From: Acinetobacter sp. WC-141
GTDB lineage: Bacteria; Pseudomonadota; Gammaproteobacteria; Pseudomonadales; Moraxellaceae
Direction of reading: 5' to 3'
Assembly (NCBI RefSeq): GCF_000313935.1
Contig: NZ_AMSS01000020.1
Coordinates: 1-64,000 of the forward strand
DNA length: 64,000 bases
Shown: in pieces, positions 39,941-50,136 of the stretch
Position numbering within the stretch: position 1 is the stretch's first letter
Layout: each line of letters begins with the position of its first letter
Position numbers and translations under genes: made by a program
Notes under the pieces: model-generated
Told to the model about the DNA's origin: nothing
Database searches by the model: none
What the model saw: only the letters and a program-made list of their open reading frames with translations

Positions 39941-41978
39941 ACGCGTAGCGAGGTGCTTCCGGAAGCCAACGTTTTAATAATGCATCTGCTTGTTCTGGAT
40001 AATCCTTTAAGACTTGCTGAGCTACATAATGAGCTTGACTGAGTAAGTGATCATCACGCTCTAAACGAGCAACTCTAAACCCCATATCCCCAGTTTGTTT
40101 AGTGCCCAGTAATTCACCTGGTCCGCGTAACTCAAGATCTTTTTCTGCAATCACAAAGCCATCATTACTTTCTCTTAAAATAGAAAGTCTTTCTTGCCCA
40201 TTTTGAGAAAGAGGCGTTTTGTATAAAAGTACGCAAAAGCTGGCTTGAGCTCCTCGACCTACGCGACCGCGTAATTGGTGTAGCTGAGAAAGTCCTAAAC
40301 GCTCAGCATTTTCAATGACCATAATAGAAGAGTTGGGAACATCTACCCCAACTTCAATCACTGTCGTTGCGATAAGAAGCTGTAACTCATTATTTTTGAA
40401 CGCTTGCATGACCGACTGTTTTTCGTCAGCTTTCATTTTGCCATGTACTAAGCCAATATTGAGCTCAGGAAAGCGCTCTTTCATTTCTTGATAGGTGGCT
40501 TCTGCTGCTTGAGCATCGAGAGTTTCAGACTGTTCAACCAGTGTGCACACCCAATAGGCCTGTTTCCCATCTCTACAATTCGAAGCAATTCGTTGCAGTA
40601 CTTCCTCACGACGATCAAGTGGGATCGTAACGGTTTGAATTGGAGTACGGCCTGGTGGCAACTCATCAATAATTGATGTGTCTAAATCGCCATATGCGCT
40701 CATTGCTAGTGTTCTTGGAATCGGGGTGGCTGTCATCACGAGTTGATGTGGGGTGAATTGCTCAGCACCTTTATTACGTAAAGCTAAACGTTGGTCTACA
40801 CCAAAACGATGTTGTTCATCAATGATTACTAGCCCTAATTTAGCGAAGCCAACATTGTCTTGAAATAGGGCATGTGTACCAACAATAAGTTCCGCGTGGC
40901 CTTCTTTAATCTGTTGTTCTGCTTGGGCACGGGCTTTGCCTTTTTGTTTGCCAGATAGCCACGCAACTGTAATACCTAATGGTTCAAACCAACGTTTAAA
41001 ATTCAAATAGTGCTGTTCTGCAAGAATCTCAGTCGGGGCCATTAATGCAACTTGCCAATCGGCTTCTAATGCATGGCAAGCTGCTACAGCCGCAACTAAG
41101 GTCTTTCCGGCACCTACGTCACCTTGTACTAGGCGCAGCATAGGTTGGTTCTGCTTTAAGTCGCTCAAAATCTCTTTAGATACACGTTTTTGTGCATTGG
41201 TCATTTGAAAAGGTAAAGCTTCTAAAAGCTTTTTAGCTAATATTTTACTGCTTGAGAAAGCTGGGGATGCAATTTGACGAATATAAGCACGGCGATTAAG
41301 CAAACTAATCTGGTGTGCAACCAGTTCTTCAAAAATAAGTCGTTGTTGGGCTGGGTGTGAACCTTGGGCCAACTGGAGCATATTGGCATCAACAGGAGGC
41401 TCATGAATGTAATACAAAGCCTCTTTAAGCGCATAGCCATTGGTATATTTTTTAGGGAGCAGCTCTGGTAAAGCATCACTATGATGCTTTAAAGCTTGTT
41501 TTACATATTCACGTAATTTGGGCTGAGTTAGTCCGTCCGTGCTTGGATAAATTGCTGTAAGCTGGGTCTTAGGTAGAGGCGTATGTTCATGGATGAGCTG
41601 AATTTCAGGATGATACATCTCAAGGCCGCGAGCACCTACGCGAACTTCACCAAAAATACGTAAGCGATGACCAGGTTTTATTTTGTCAGTCAGGTTTTTA
41701 TAAATATGATAAAAGCGTAAGGTGACTTTACCGAATTCATCCTGAACCAAGGCTGCCATAGATTTTCGTTTTCCCGGAGGGAAATCAATTGATCTGACCT
41801 CGCCTTCGAGTAAATAGCTACGTCCAACCACAAGTTGATTCATTGGAATAATCGTACTGCGGTCTTCATAATCACGTGGCAGATGAAACAGTAAATCATC
41901 TGTGGTAAAAATATTTAGTTTTTCGAGCAGGGCTGCTGAAGCCGATCCAACGCCTTGTAACTGATGGACTGAAGTCAT
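39933..41978 (-). CDS. recG: ATP-dependent DNA helicase RecG
   Basis: 681 residues, full length. An N-terminal wedge/OB domain (about 1-155) binds branched DNA, then a superfamily 2 helicase core: Walker A QGDVGAGKTLVA, IDEQHRFG as motif II, and the C-terminal IENAERLGLSQLHQLRGRVGRG. It remodels stalled replication forks and Holliday junctions. It is followed by comF. Confidence 0.97.
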   Translation of the reverse strand: MTSVHQLQGVGSASAALLEKLNIFTTDDLLFHLPRDYEDRSTIIPMNQLVVGRSYLLEGEVRSIDFPPGKRKSMAALVQDEFGKVTLRFYHIYKNLTDKIKPGHRLRIFGEVRVGARGLEMYHPEIQLIHEHTPLPKTQLTAIYPSTDGLTQPKLREYVKQALKHHSDALPELLPKKYTNGYALKEALYYIHEPPVDANMLQLAQGSHPAQQRLIFEELVAHQISLLNRRAYIRQIASPAFSSSKILAKKLLEALPFQMTNAQKRVSKEILSDLKQNQPMLRLVQGDVGAGKTLVAAVAACHALEADWQVALMAPTEILAEQHYLNFKRWFEPLGITVAWLSGKQKGKARAQAEQQIKEGHAELIVGTHALFQDNVGFAKLGLVIIDEQHRFGVDQRLALRNKGAEQFTPHQLVMTATPIPRTLAMSAYGDLDTSIIDELPPGRTPIQTVTIPLDRREEVLQRIASNCRDGKQAYWVCTLVEQSETLDAQAAEATYQEMKERFPELNIGLVHGKMKADEKQSVMQAFKNNELQLLIATTVIEVGVDVPNSSIMVIENAERLGLSQLHQLRGRVGRGAQASFCVLLYKTPLSQNGQERLSILRESNDGFVIAEKDLELRGPGELLGTKQTGDMGFRVARLERDDHLLSQAHYVAQQVLKDYPEQADALLKRWLPEAPRYAYV

Positions 41979-41998
41979 GTCCCCTCAACGAGTTTTCT

Positions 41999-42814
41999 AT
42001 GCATATATTATTTATCGGTTATGGTAAAACATCTCAGCGTGTTGCTAAACAACTATTTGAGAAAGAACATCAAATTACCACAATCAGCCGTAGTGTAAAA
42101 ACGGATAGTTACGCAACCCATCTTGTTCAAGATATCTTTAAACTCGATTTAAGTAAAATCGAACCTATAGATGTTGTATATATTTTACTTTCTCCAAACG
42201 AGAGTACGGTTGAGGGCTACCAACATACTTATGTAGATAGTATTGAACCGATTCGAGATGCAATAAAAATACATCCAGTAAAAAAAATAATCGTAGTGTC
42301 GTCTACACGGGTATATGGTGAAAATGCAGGGGAGATCATTGATGATTTTAGTGAAATTCAACCAAGTGATGCACAAGGCCATATCTTGCGTAATATGGAG
42401 TTGCTTTGGCAGAAATATTATCCAAAACAAAGTGTAATTATTCGCCCAACTGGCATTTATGGCACTTCCATAGCCCGCTTGAAGAAAATGGCTGAAAATA
42501 GTCAAAGTTATCCAAATATTCATTATAGTAATCGAATACATATTGATGATTTAGCAAGATTTTTAGCCTTTATAGTCGACTATGAAACTGATCAAGCGAG
42601 CTATATTGTCACTAATAATCAACCATTGCCGTTGCATGAAGTTATCGTGTGGTTTCAAAAACAACTGGGATTGCCAAAGTTAACTTTAGAATCGAACCAA
42701 ACTTCAGGTAAAAGAATTTATGCGAAACATTTGCCTGCAACAGGTTTTCAACTAGAACATCCAATTTGCTTTAATGACTATCTATTATGTTTAAATGTTC
42801 ATGGTACAAAATAA
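41999..42814 (+). CDS. NAD(P)-dependent epimerase/SDR-like protein
   Basis: 271 residues. The N-terminal Rossmann fold (MHILFIGYGKTSQRVAKQLF) has an atypical GYGKTSQ dinucleotide loop, and IIVVSSTRVYGENAGEII contains the Ser-x-x-x-Tyr-like segment of extended SDR enzymes (YeeZ-like group). The substrate is unknown. It is divergent from recG with 20 bp between their starts, so the promoters overlap coding sequence. Confidence 0.82.
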   Translation: MHILFIGYGKTSQRVAKQLFEKEHQITTISRSVKTDSYATHLVQDIFKLDLSKIEPIDVVYILLSPNESTVEGYQHTYVDSIEPIRDAIKIHPVKKIIVVSSTRVYGENAGEIIDDFSEIQPSDAQGHILRNMELLWQKYYPKQSVIIRPTGIYGTSIARLKKMAENSQSYPNIHYSNRIHIDDLARFLAFIVDYETDQASYIVTNNQPLPLHEVIVWFQKQLGLPKLTLESNQTSGKRIYAKHLPATGFQLEHPICFNDYLLCLNVHGTK

Positions 42815-42893
42815 TATTTTGATTAAACTTTAAATAAGAATAGAAATACCTGATGAGGCAACCAAATTGCCGATAAAGATAAAAAGGTTGAAA

Positions 42894-43877
42894 GTGAAAA
42901 AAATATGCTTAGCTCTTATTTTGAGCTTAACAGCCGTCGCGAGTTGGGCCGAGGATCAGGTGTGGTGTGCATATGATCCGATTGGTTCCCAAGGGGATAT
43001 CACACGTCGTTTAAATGACATTCGGTTATATGCCCAGCAATACCAAGTCAAATTTAAAGTAGTGACCTATCAAAAAGAACAACAGGCCATACAAGCGTTT
43101 GATGAAGGTAAATGTTCAGGTTTAGCGGCATCTAATTTTAATACTTATCGTTATAACCAGTTTATGGGGAGCACAGCTGGTATCGGGCTCATTCCTAATA
43201 ATCGTACTGCTAAAAACCTATTGCAGCTTTTGAATCATCCAACAGTCGAGAAAAGACTAATTTCTAAAGACTATGAAGCTGTAGGCATGATTCCAATTGG
43301 CACTGCTTATATGGTCCTAAAAAATAAAAAAATCTCTAGAGTTGCTCAATTAAGAAATCAGCGTATTGGCGTGTTACCAAATAATCCACCACAACAAGCA
43401 TTGGTACGAAGTGTAGGTGCTCAGCCAGTTTATGTTGATTTATCTAATGCGATTTTGCAATTTAAGCAAGACAAAATCGATATTGTCCCGGCCCCAGTGT
43501 ATGGACTATTACCATATAACTTACAAAAAGAATTTGGTCCAGATGTCCAAGTCATTAACTTTCCCTTGGCATATTTTGGCGTTAATTTAATTATTAAGCC
43601 GCAAGCTTACCCTGCTAATTTTGGTCGAAAAATACGAGGATGGTTTGTGCAAAATAGTCAATTACTGACTAACCGCGCAACTCAGTGGGAAAATCATTTA
43701 CCTGCTTATTATTGGGTGGATGTCTCTTTTTATGAGAAGCAAAGTTATGACGTGATGGTTGCCAAAATACGTAATCAGTACGTGCTTTCAGGTTATTACG
43801 ATGCTTATTTTGTTCAACTTATGAAGCGTCTGCGTTGTATGGATGATCCACGCTATTTTGAATGCCCAATGCGCTAA
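42894..43877 (+). CDS. Periplasmic solute-binding-like protein
   Basis: 327 residues. Signal peptide MKKICLALILSLTAVASWA, cleaved before EDQV. The body has two-lobe binding-protein character (WCAYDPIGSQGD at the start, then a TRAP/phosphonate-binder-like core with IGVLPNNPPQQALVRSVGA) and paired Cys near the C-terminus (RCMDDPRYFECPMR). No transport genes are adjacent, so ligand and partner are unknown. The GTG at 42894 follows AAGG; the TTG 27 bases upstream is disfavoured. Confidence 0.8.
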   Translation: MKKICLALILSLTAVASWAEDQVWCAYDPIGSQGDITRRLNDIRLYAQQYQVKFKVVTYQKEQQAIQAFDEGKCSGLAASNFNTYRYNQFMGSTAGIGLIPNNRTAKNLLQLLNHPTVEKRLISKDYEAVGMIPIGTAYMVLKNKKISRVAQLRNQRIGVLPNNPPQQALVRSVGAQPVYVDLSNAILQFKQDKIDIVPAPVYGLLPYNLQKEFGPDVQVINFPLAYFGVNLIIKPQAYPANFGRKIRGWFVQNSQLLTNRATQWENHLPAYYWVDVSFYEKQSYDVMVAKIRNQYVLSGYYDAYFVQLMKRLRCMDDPRYFECPMR

Positions 43878-43878
43878 T

Positions 43879-43912
43879 AAAATAAAAGGCAACCGAAGTT
43901 GCCTTTTATTTT
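43879..43912. terminator. Bidirectional terminator
   Basis: A 15-bp perfect stem (core AAAAGGCAAC/GTTGCCTTTT) with a CGAA tetraloop lies between convergent genes. Confidence 0.92.
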
Positions 43913-43923
43913 GAGTAAACATC

Positions 43924-46491
43924 TTAGGATTTTTTACGCTTTAAACGTCGTTTTGCTTGTTGAGATGCCATCGCTTCAAGTGCATCTTTTAGCTCTTCGT
44001 CGGTAAAGGTCGTGATGTGTTGCAACATTTGTAAGGTGACTTCATCAAGTACCAACTGTGCGCCAGCAGCCATTTGACGGAAATTATCATCAAACTCGAT
44101 TTGACCTTGGTCATTGGTGCGAATGTAATTCTGCTGTGTAAGTACTTTTAAGAAGCTTTGGAATAAAGCTTTGTCGAAGAACTCTGGCGAATTAAATTCA
44201 TATAGAACTGACAAGCGTTGTCCGAGTAAATGACTTAATTCTTCAACCTGTTTAGCAGAAATATTACCTGAACCACGTTGAGTAATGAGCGCAAGCGTCA
44301 TGTAGTAACGCTCAAGACTTTGCTTAACAGGCGTAGCTAAAACAACAAGCTGATTATGCTCTTCAGTGTTTGGTGCAGAGCTAATCAAGTTACCTTCATC
44401 ATCTTGCTGAATAAGGTTTGATTGAACCAATGCATTTGCATATTGCTCAATTTGTTCTTTAAGTTCGCTACTCTTCCATTTAAGGAATAACTCTGCTTTC
44501 AAGAATGGATACAGGGTGTAGATAACATTGGTTAAATCTGAACGGCTGATTTTTCCATTGTGTTCAACAAGTGATGCAACCAATGAAGGTAAGACAAAGG
44601 CGTGCAAAATGTTATTACGGAAATAGGTCAGAAGAACAGCTTGGTTATCTTCAATCGCAATAATATCGCCGAGTGCATGCTGAACTCGTTTAATGAGTTT
44701 AAGCTTTAAACCATAAGCAATGATTTCTTTACCAGAAAGGGGGGTAACTTCCATACGTTGGTCATATGGGAAGTTCGATGCTAGATTGCGATAAGCTTCA
44801 AGCTGCTTAATACAAATTTCTTCATCCAGCGTATGCTTTGGAGTTGCAAGCAAAATAATAGAAAGTAAAGAGACAGGGTTAATCACCACAGCTCGGTTAA
44901 TGTTTTCTAAAATTGCATGTGCAGAGCTATTTACTGCATCTGAAACCGCTTGAGGAATTGGGTCGTCATTTTTCTCGATAAAAACGTTTTCTGCATTATG
45001 TTGTTTAAGCAGATCATCAAGGAAAACAGGTTCACCAAAGTTCACGTGGACTTTACCGAAAATACGTTCAATTTTTCGTAAGGTTTTCACAATACCAAAA
45101 ATTGATTCAGCTTCTTTCGGTTTACCTTGCATTTCGCCTACGTAGGTCGAGCCTTCCATCAGGCGTTCATAGCCAATGTAAGTTGGGACAAAGACAATTG
45201 GCTTTGTACGACCACGTAAATGACTATGAACCGTCATAGCAAGCATGCCAGTCTTAGGCGGTAATAGACGCCCTGTACGCGAACGTCCACCTTCAATAAA
45301 GTACTCAAGTGGCGTGTTACGTGACAAAATACTATATAAATATTCTTTAAATACTGTTGTATAAAGGCCATTGCCGCGGAAAGAGCGGCGAATAAAGAAG
45401 GCGCCACCACCACGTAAAAGCTGACCAACGAAAGGCAAGTTTAGGTTATCACCCGCAGCAATATACGGAACCATAAGGCCACGTCGATAAATCACATAAG
45501 ACAATAATAAGTAGTCAATATGGCTGCGGTGGCAAGGCGTGTAAACCACTTCATAATCTTTTGCCAGTTCACGAACGGTACTGAAGTTATGCACATCTAC
45601 GCCGTCATAAAGCTGGGTCCATAAGCGCGTTAAAGCAAGATCGGCAAAGCGGACTGCTGAGTGTGAATAATCCGATACGATTTCATTTACATAACCAATC
45701 GCACGACGTTCAGCTTCGAGCATACTGACTTTCCCGCGAATACTTTCACGGCGGATTGCTTCTTGAACATCACGAGATTTCACAACCGACTGCATGACAT
45801 TACGGCGATCCGATAAATCGGGGCCTAAGACCACTTCACGCTGACGATCTAAGTAATCATTTAACGTACTTACAATATAAGTGGCTGGCGAAAGATTTGG
45901 ATAATGCTGTTGAGCGTATTCAACTAGTTCACGTAATGATTGTGGCTCATGAAACTCTAAATAAGATTGGCGGCCATGTAAGCCAATGTTGACCAATTGC
46001 TTAACGGTGCTTGGTGTAGCCCATGTGTCTGAAAATAAGAGCTTAAACCAAGAGTCTTCTTTATCTGGTGAGCGGCCCCATAAAACAGTAACCGGAACAA
46101 GCTCTATATCAAGTTCAGGATTTTCTTGTAAGACTTCAATCAGTTTTAATAAGCGTGGTGGAAAAGCATGAGGAGGAGGATTCAGTAAATTATTTTCATC
46201 ATTGTGCTGTAAAAATAAAACTGATGCTTTTTCCTGATGACTCCCAACAACTAATGGGTCTAACGCAGGTTTTAAATTTAAACGACGCGTTTCCCCATCA
46301 ACTACCAAAGCATTGCTTCGAGAGTGGTTTTGTAAGACATAGCACACCACTTTCTGGCGGTCAGTCTTTGCTTCTGTTGTTTCTGATACTGGTTCAGTAG
46401 GAACTTCCCCAAGAACATGTGGTGTTACCACGAGGTCAAGTAGCTTACTCGAAAGCCGACGATACATTTGACCAAACCCACTCTTGGACAT
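43924..46491 (-). CDS. plsB: Glycerol-3-phosphate 1-O-acyltransferase PlsB
   Basis: 855 residues. Membrane-bound enzyme that acylates sn-glycerol 3-phosphate, the first step of phospholipid synthesis. Acyltransferase block I is in TPCHRSHIDYLLLS (HX4D), and further blocks are IRRSFRGNGLY, EYFIEGGRSRTGR and VFVPTYIGYE. It is about 50 residues longer than the E. coli enzyme, including a charged N-terminal region and a Lys/Arg-rich tail (RRLKRKKS). Single gene. Confidence 0.96.
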   Translation of the reverse strand: MSKSGFGQMYRRLSSKLLDLVVTPHVLGEVPTEPVSETTEAKTDRQKVVCYVLQNHSRSNALVVDGETRRLNLKPALDPLVVGSHQEKASVLFLQHNDENNLLNPPPHAFPPRLLKLIEVLQENPELDIELVPVTVLWGRSPDKEDSWFKLLFSDTWATPSTVKQLVNIGLHGRQSYLEFHEPQSLRELVEYAQQHYPNLSPATYIVSTLNDYLDRQREVVLGPDLSDRRNVMQSVVKSRDVQEAIRRESIRGKVSMLEAERRAIGYVNEIVSDYSHSAVRFADLALTRLWTQLYDGVDVHNFSTVRELAKDYEVVYTPCHRSHIDYLLLSYVIYRRGLMVPYIAAGDNLNLPFVGQLLRGGGAFFIRRSFRGNGLYTTVFKEYLYSILSRNTPLEYFIEGGRSRTGRLLPPKTGMLAMTVHSHLRGRTKPIVFVPTYIGYERLMEGSTYVGEMQGKPKEAESIFGIVKTLRKIERIFGKVHVNFGEPVFLDDLLKQHNAENVFIEKNDDPIPQAVSDAVNSSAHAILENINRAVVINPVSLLSIILLATPKHTLDEEICIKQLEAYRNLASNFPYDQRMEVTPLSGKEIIAYGLKLKLIKRVQHALGDIIAIEDNQAVLLTYFRNNILHAFVLPSLVASLVEHNGKISRSDLTNVIYTLYPFLKAELFLKWKSSELKEQIEQYANALVQSNLIQQDDEGNLISSAPNTEEHNQLVVLATPVKQSLERYYMTLALITQRGSGNISAKQVEELSHLLGQRLSVLYEFNSPEFFDKALFQSFLKVLTQQNYIRTNDQGQIEFDDNFRQMAAGAQLVLDEVTLQMLQHITTFTDEELKDALEAMASQQAKRRLKRKKS

Positions 46492-46767
46492 AAGAACTCC
46501 TACTTCTTAAAGACAAATCCCAGCACCAAATGCGGAGGGTAATTATTTTGAGGCATTTATTGAAAAAAACAATATGCTAATAGCTTATAAATTATAATGC
46601 TTTTGGCATATTTTATCGTTAAAAATCGTATTTTTAGCTGTTATATAAGCAATGTTCGTCAGAAGTTGACTGATTGTTCCATGTTCAAATAGTTTTTTAT
46701 GGCACAATAGATTCTACACATCTGTCCTTTAATACGATTTTTTACCTGAAATATGAAGGTATCTCTC

Positions 46768-47640
46768 ATGAATGCGTTAACCCAAGAACTAGTCGAGCTT
46801 CTCACTTTAGAAAAGCTAGAAGAAAATATTTACCGTGGCATGAGCCGTAATCTTGTCGGTAAACGTGTCTTTGGTGGACAAGTTTTGGGTCAGGCTTTAC
46901 GCGCAGCATCTTATACAACTGATCGTCCAGCGCATTCTTTGCATGCATATTTTTTGTATGGCGGCGATATTAATGCCCCAATTATCTATGAAGTAGACCG
47001 TTTACGAGATGGGAAGAGTTTTGTAAGTCGTCAAGTTCGTGCGATTCAGCATGGTCGAATAATCTTTTCAGCGATGGTTTCTTTTGCTAATCCAGAAGAA
47101 GGTTTGAATTACCAACATCAAGAACCTGAGTATCCTGCACCAGAAACGCTTAAATCTGAAAATGAGCTGAAACAGGGTATTTTAAATTTTGTTCCTGAAA
47201 ATGTTCGTGCTAGTTTCATGCGTGAGCGTCATGTAGAAATTCGCCCAATTGATCCGGTAAATCCATTTCAACCGCAACCAGAAGCTCCCTATAATGCGCA
47301 TTATATTCGCACGCATGACCGTATTCCAAAACAATTAGATGATATTGCCTTACATCAAGCGATTGTTGCGTTTTATTCAGACTTTACCTTAATGACAACG
47401 GCTTTAAGACCGCATGGGTTGAGTTATATTTCTCCAAGTTTGCAATGTGCAAGTATTGATCATGCAATTTATTTCCACCGTCCGCTGCGTGCAGATGAAT
47501 GGATGCTTTATGACATGGAAGCCACGGTGAGTGCGGCTTCAAGAGGTCTAAATTTCGGTCGCATGTGGCAAAATGGCCAACTTGTATGCAGTACTGTACA
47601 AGAGGGTTTAATTCGTTTGCGGGAAATTGAAACCCAATAG
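46768..47640 (+). CDS. tesB: Acyl-CoA thioesterase II
   Basis: 290 residues: two hot-dog domains (about 10-115 and 165-285), the usual TesB length. Conserved segments are VFGGQVLGQAL and SLHAYFLYGGD in the first domain and SIDHAIYFHRP in the second, where the catalytic Asp lies; RGLNFGRMWQNGQLV closes the fold. It hydrolyses medium- and long-chain acyl-CoA. ATG 46768 has AAGG at 8 bases; an ATG five codons earlier is less favoured. Confidence 0.94.
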   Translation: MNALTQELVELLTLEKLEENIYRGMSRNLVGKRVFGGQVLGQALRAASYTTDRPAHSLHAYFLYGGDINAPIIYEVDRLRDGKSFVSRQVRAIQHGRIIFSAMVSFANPEEGLNYQHQEPEYPAPETLKSENELKQGILNFVPENVRASFMRERHVEIRPIDPVNPFQPQPEAPYNAHYIRTHDRIPKQLDDIALHQAIVAFYSDFTLMTTALRPHGLSYISPSLQCASIDHAIYFHRPLRADEWMLYDMEATVSAASRGLNFGRMWQNGQLVCSTVQEGLIRLREIETQ

Positions 47641-47653
47641 ACCTCTTAACAGA

Positions 47654-47677
47654 GCCATCTAATCAGATGGCTTTTTT
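47654..47677 (+). terminator. Terminator after tesB
   Basis: GCCATCT and AGATGGC arms with a 4-base loop and six T. Confidence 0.88.
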
Positions 47678-47749
47678 ATTTTTAATGGGAACGATGTGAC
47701 AAAAAATTGCTCGAATGAAAAGCAACCTCATGTCATATTGTAAACAGGT

Positions 47750-49015
47750 ATGCCAACTGAAAAAAATAATGCTGATATGAACTTAAATACACAAATTCTG
47801 ATTGCCGCCATATTAGGTTTAGCCTTTGGTTTCCTACTCACCATGTATCCAGATACAGCTTTTGTAAAGCATAGTTTATATGGGCTTGGAATATTAAGTA
47901 GTGTTTTTATTGGGCTTCTTAAAATGCTTTTGGTGCCTTTAATTTTTAGTTCGATTGTTGTGGGGGTATCAAATCTACAAGCAGGCGGACAGTTAGGGCC
48001 AGTCTGGAAAATCACATTTTTATGCTGTTTAACCACAACAACTTTAGCCCTAATTCTAGGTATTAGTTGTGCTCATTTGTTTGAGGTTGGGCGTGGCATA
48101 GATATTTCTATTTTCCAGACATCCATGCAAAACTATCAAGCACCAGATAGCTTAAATCCTGCAAGTTTTTTCACTAATTTTATTCAAAATACTTTAATCA
48201 ACCCATTTAAAGCGTTTAGTGATGGTAACGTATTGGCCGTTGTGGTCTTTGCCTTATTTGTTGGCGTGGCTTTAGTGCAGGGTGGAGAGCGTTTCAAAAG
48301 TATTCGTCTATTGAGTCACCAGTTTTTTGAAATGATGATGATGCTCGTTGGCTGGGTAATGAAGCTAGCGCCATTGGGTATTTTTGCTTTATTAGCAAAG
48401 CTAATGGCAACCGAAGACATTTCAGTATTAAGTCGTTTGGCTGAGTTTGCGGTCGTTGTAACAGGTACAACCATTTTTCATGGCGCTGTTGTTTTACCAC
48501 TACTGCTCTGGATCTTTGGTCGCATGAGCCCTTGGACTTTTTTCAAAGGAACACGTACAGCGTTAATTACAGCATTTGCAACGAGTTCTAGCTCTGCGAC
48601 GATGCCGCTTAGCATGAAGTGTGCACAAGAAAACTTAGGCGTTCGCCCTCAAACAGCGGGATTTGTTATCCCACTTGGCACTCAGCTTAATATGGATGGT
48701 ACTGCTTTATATGAGGCGGCAGCTGCACTGTTTGTCGCAAATTTGGTAGGACTAGATTTAAACCTGACACAGCAAATTATCGTGTGTTTAACGGCAATGA
48801 TCGCATCACTTGGTGCACCTGGAATCCCAAGTGCTGGCATGGTAACTATGATTATGGTTTTACAGTCGGTGGGTTTACCAGCCGAGGCAATTGCCATTCT
48901 ACTGCCGATTGACCGCTTACTAGATACAGTAAGAACGGTGGTAAATGTGCAGGGTGACATGATGATTAGTGTTGTTGTAGATCGTTATACGAAAGATAAA
49001 GATATCAGTGTCTAA
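47750..49015 (+). CDS. gltP: Dicarboxylate/amino acid:cation symporter (DAACS family)
   Basis: 421 residues with about eight membrane helices. The two re-entrant loop motifs are clear: the serine-rich FATSSSSATMPLSMKC (HP1) and NMDGTALYEAAAALFVA (TM7 signature), then GAPGIPSAGMVT (HP2). It couples uptake of glutamate/aspartate or C4-dicarboxylates to H+ or Na+. A second ATG at 47777 could be the true start; both lack a strong ribosome binding site. Confidence 0.9.
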   Translation: MPTEKNNADMNLNTQILIAAILGLAFGFLLTMYPDTAFVKHSLYGLGILSSVFIGLLKMLLVPLIFSSIVVGVSNLQAGGQLGPVWKITFLCCLTTTTLALILGISCAHLFEVGRGIDISIFQTSMQNYQAPDSLNPASFFTNFIQNTLINPFKAFSDGNVLAVVVFALFVGVALVQGGERFKSIRLLSHQFFEMMMMLVGWVMKLAPLGIFALLAKLMATEDISVLSRLAEFAVVVTGTTIFHGAVVLPLLLWIFGRMSPWTFFKGTRTALITAFATSSSSATMPLSMKCAQENLGVRPQTAGFVIPLGTQLNMDGTALYEAAAALFVANLVGLDLNLTQQIIVCLTAMIASLGAPGIPSAGMVTMIMVLQSVGLPAEAIAILLPIDRLLDTVRTVVNVQGDMMISVVVDRYTKDKDISV

Positions 49016-49026
49016 TATCTCGAAAT

Positions 49027-49059
49027 AAAAAAAGCAGGATTTAAAATCCTGCTTTTTTT
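49027..49059. terminator. Bidirectional terminator
   Basis: A7-GCAGGATTT stem with its complement and T7 lies between convergent genes. Confidence 0.9.
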
Positions 49060-49062
49060 ATT

Positions 49063-50013
49063 TTAAGCAGCTTGAAGTTCTGCTCTTTTTGCTGCTGGAG
49101 ATTGCGATAAATAGCTAACGGCATCTTCAGTGCTACCTTCTTTGACCGGATCATACCAAGGCATGAGGTAATCAATTTGTTGGGCAATTAGCCAGATTGG
49201 GTTTGGTAGAACCTGATTATCTTTTCGGCTAATTTTGTACCATTCTAAAGCGACCCATACTGGGAAAAATCTAGATTTAGCGGCATCTGAAAAGCGTGGA
49301 TCTTGTTTCATGATGTGTGCAGCGCCGTCTACCCATAAACCAAGTACCAGCACAATCACGGCAAGGCTTAAATAGTAGCGTGGAATATAGCCACCACCAA
49401 GATGACGATATAAATCAAATGCTACAGTACGGTGTTCAATTTCTTCTGAACCATGCCATTTAACCAGATCGACCATTTCAGAGTCGGCACCTAATTCTTC
49501 CCAACGCTTGTTATATAGCGCATATTTACCTAACACGCAGGTCATATGTTCAACAGTGGCAACAACGCCTAAGCGGAATAAATCCCACTGACCTTGTAAA
49601 AAATTTGGAACTTCTTTATCAAAAGGTTTATCTGCTAAAGCTGTCGTAAATAAATAGTTCATAATGTCCAGATTTCTCTGGATATCAATATTACGGACGC
49701 TTAAATACTCTTTGTTTGCAGAGGTGTGTGCATTGGCATGCATAGCTTCCTGACGGATAAATGCCTGTACATCCTGTTTAAGTTTTTCATCTGTGATTTG
49801 CGGTAAGACCTTATTATACAAACGGCAAAACCAGAACTCTCCAGCAGGCAAGATATTATTAATTTCATTAATAAAATAACTTGCGAAAGGCTGATTAGGA
49901 ATCCAGTCGACAGGGGTTTCTTTCCAGTCAAATTTCACTTTACGTGGAAGAATTTTATAATCAATAGAAGAACCTAAAGCCTTGTTCTTCAAAAAAGATA
50001 ACAATTTCATCAT
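49063..50013 (-). CDS. PF10118 predicted metal-dependent hydrolase
   Basis: 316 residues. His/Glu motifs of the family are FIRQEAMHANAH, VEHMTC and WHGSEEIEHRTVAFD, which suggest a di-metal four-helix site like that of ferritin-like oxygenases rather than a proven hydrolase. One likely membrane helix (about 216-236, YYLSLAVIVLVLGLWVDG). ATG at 50013 or the next codon, both within reach of AGGA. Function unknown. Confidence 0.85.
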   Translation of the reverse strand: MMKLLSFLKNKALGSSIDYKILPRKVKFDWKETPVDWIPNQPFASYFINEINNILPAGEFWFCRLYNKVLPQITDEKLKQDVQAFIRQEAMHANAHTSANKEYLSVRNIDIQRNLDIMNYLFTTALADKPFDKEVPNFLQGQWDLFRLGVVATVEHMTCVLGKYALYNKRWEELGADSEMVDLVKWHGSEEIEHRTVAFDLYRHLGGGYIPRYYLSLAVIVLVLGLWVDGAAHIMKQDPRFSDAAKSRFFPVWVALEWYKISRKDNQVLPNPIWLIAQQIDYLMPWYDPVKEGSTEDAVSYLSQSPAAKRAELQAA

Positions 50014-50053
50014 TTAGTCCTGATTTTTAACTCGATGAAGTTATAACGAGTAT

Positions 50054-50089
50054 AAAAAAAGCCCCTACATTTGTGTTTAGCAATAGGGG
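50054..50089 (-). terminator. Terminator after engB
   Basis: CCCCTA and TAGGGG arms with a 16-base loop; the T7 run lies on the minus strand. Confidence 0.65.
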
Positions 50090-50136
50090 ACAATTGAATA
50101 TAAATTTAATGAAAAAATTGTATCTGTGAGGATAAT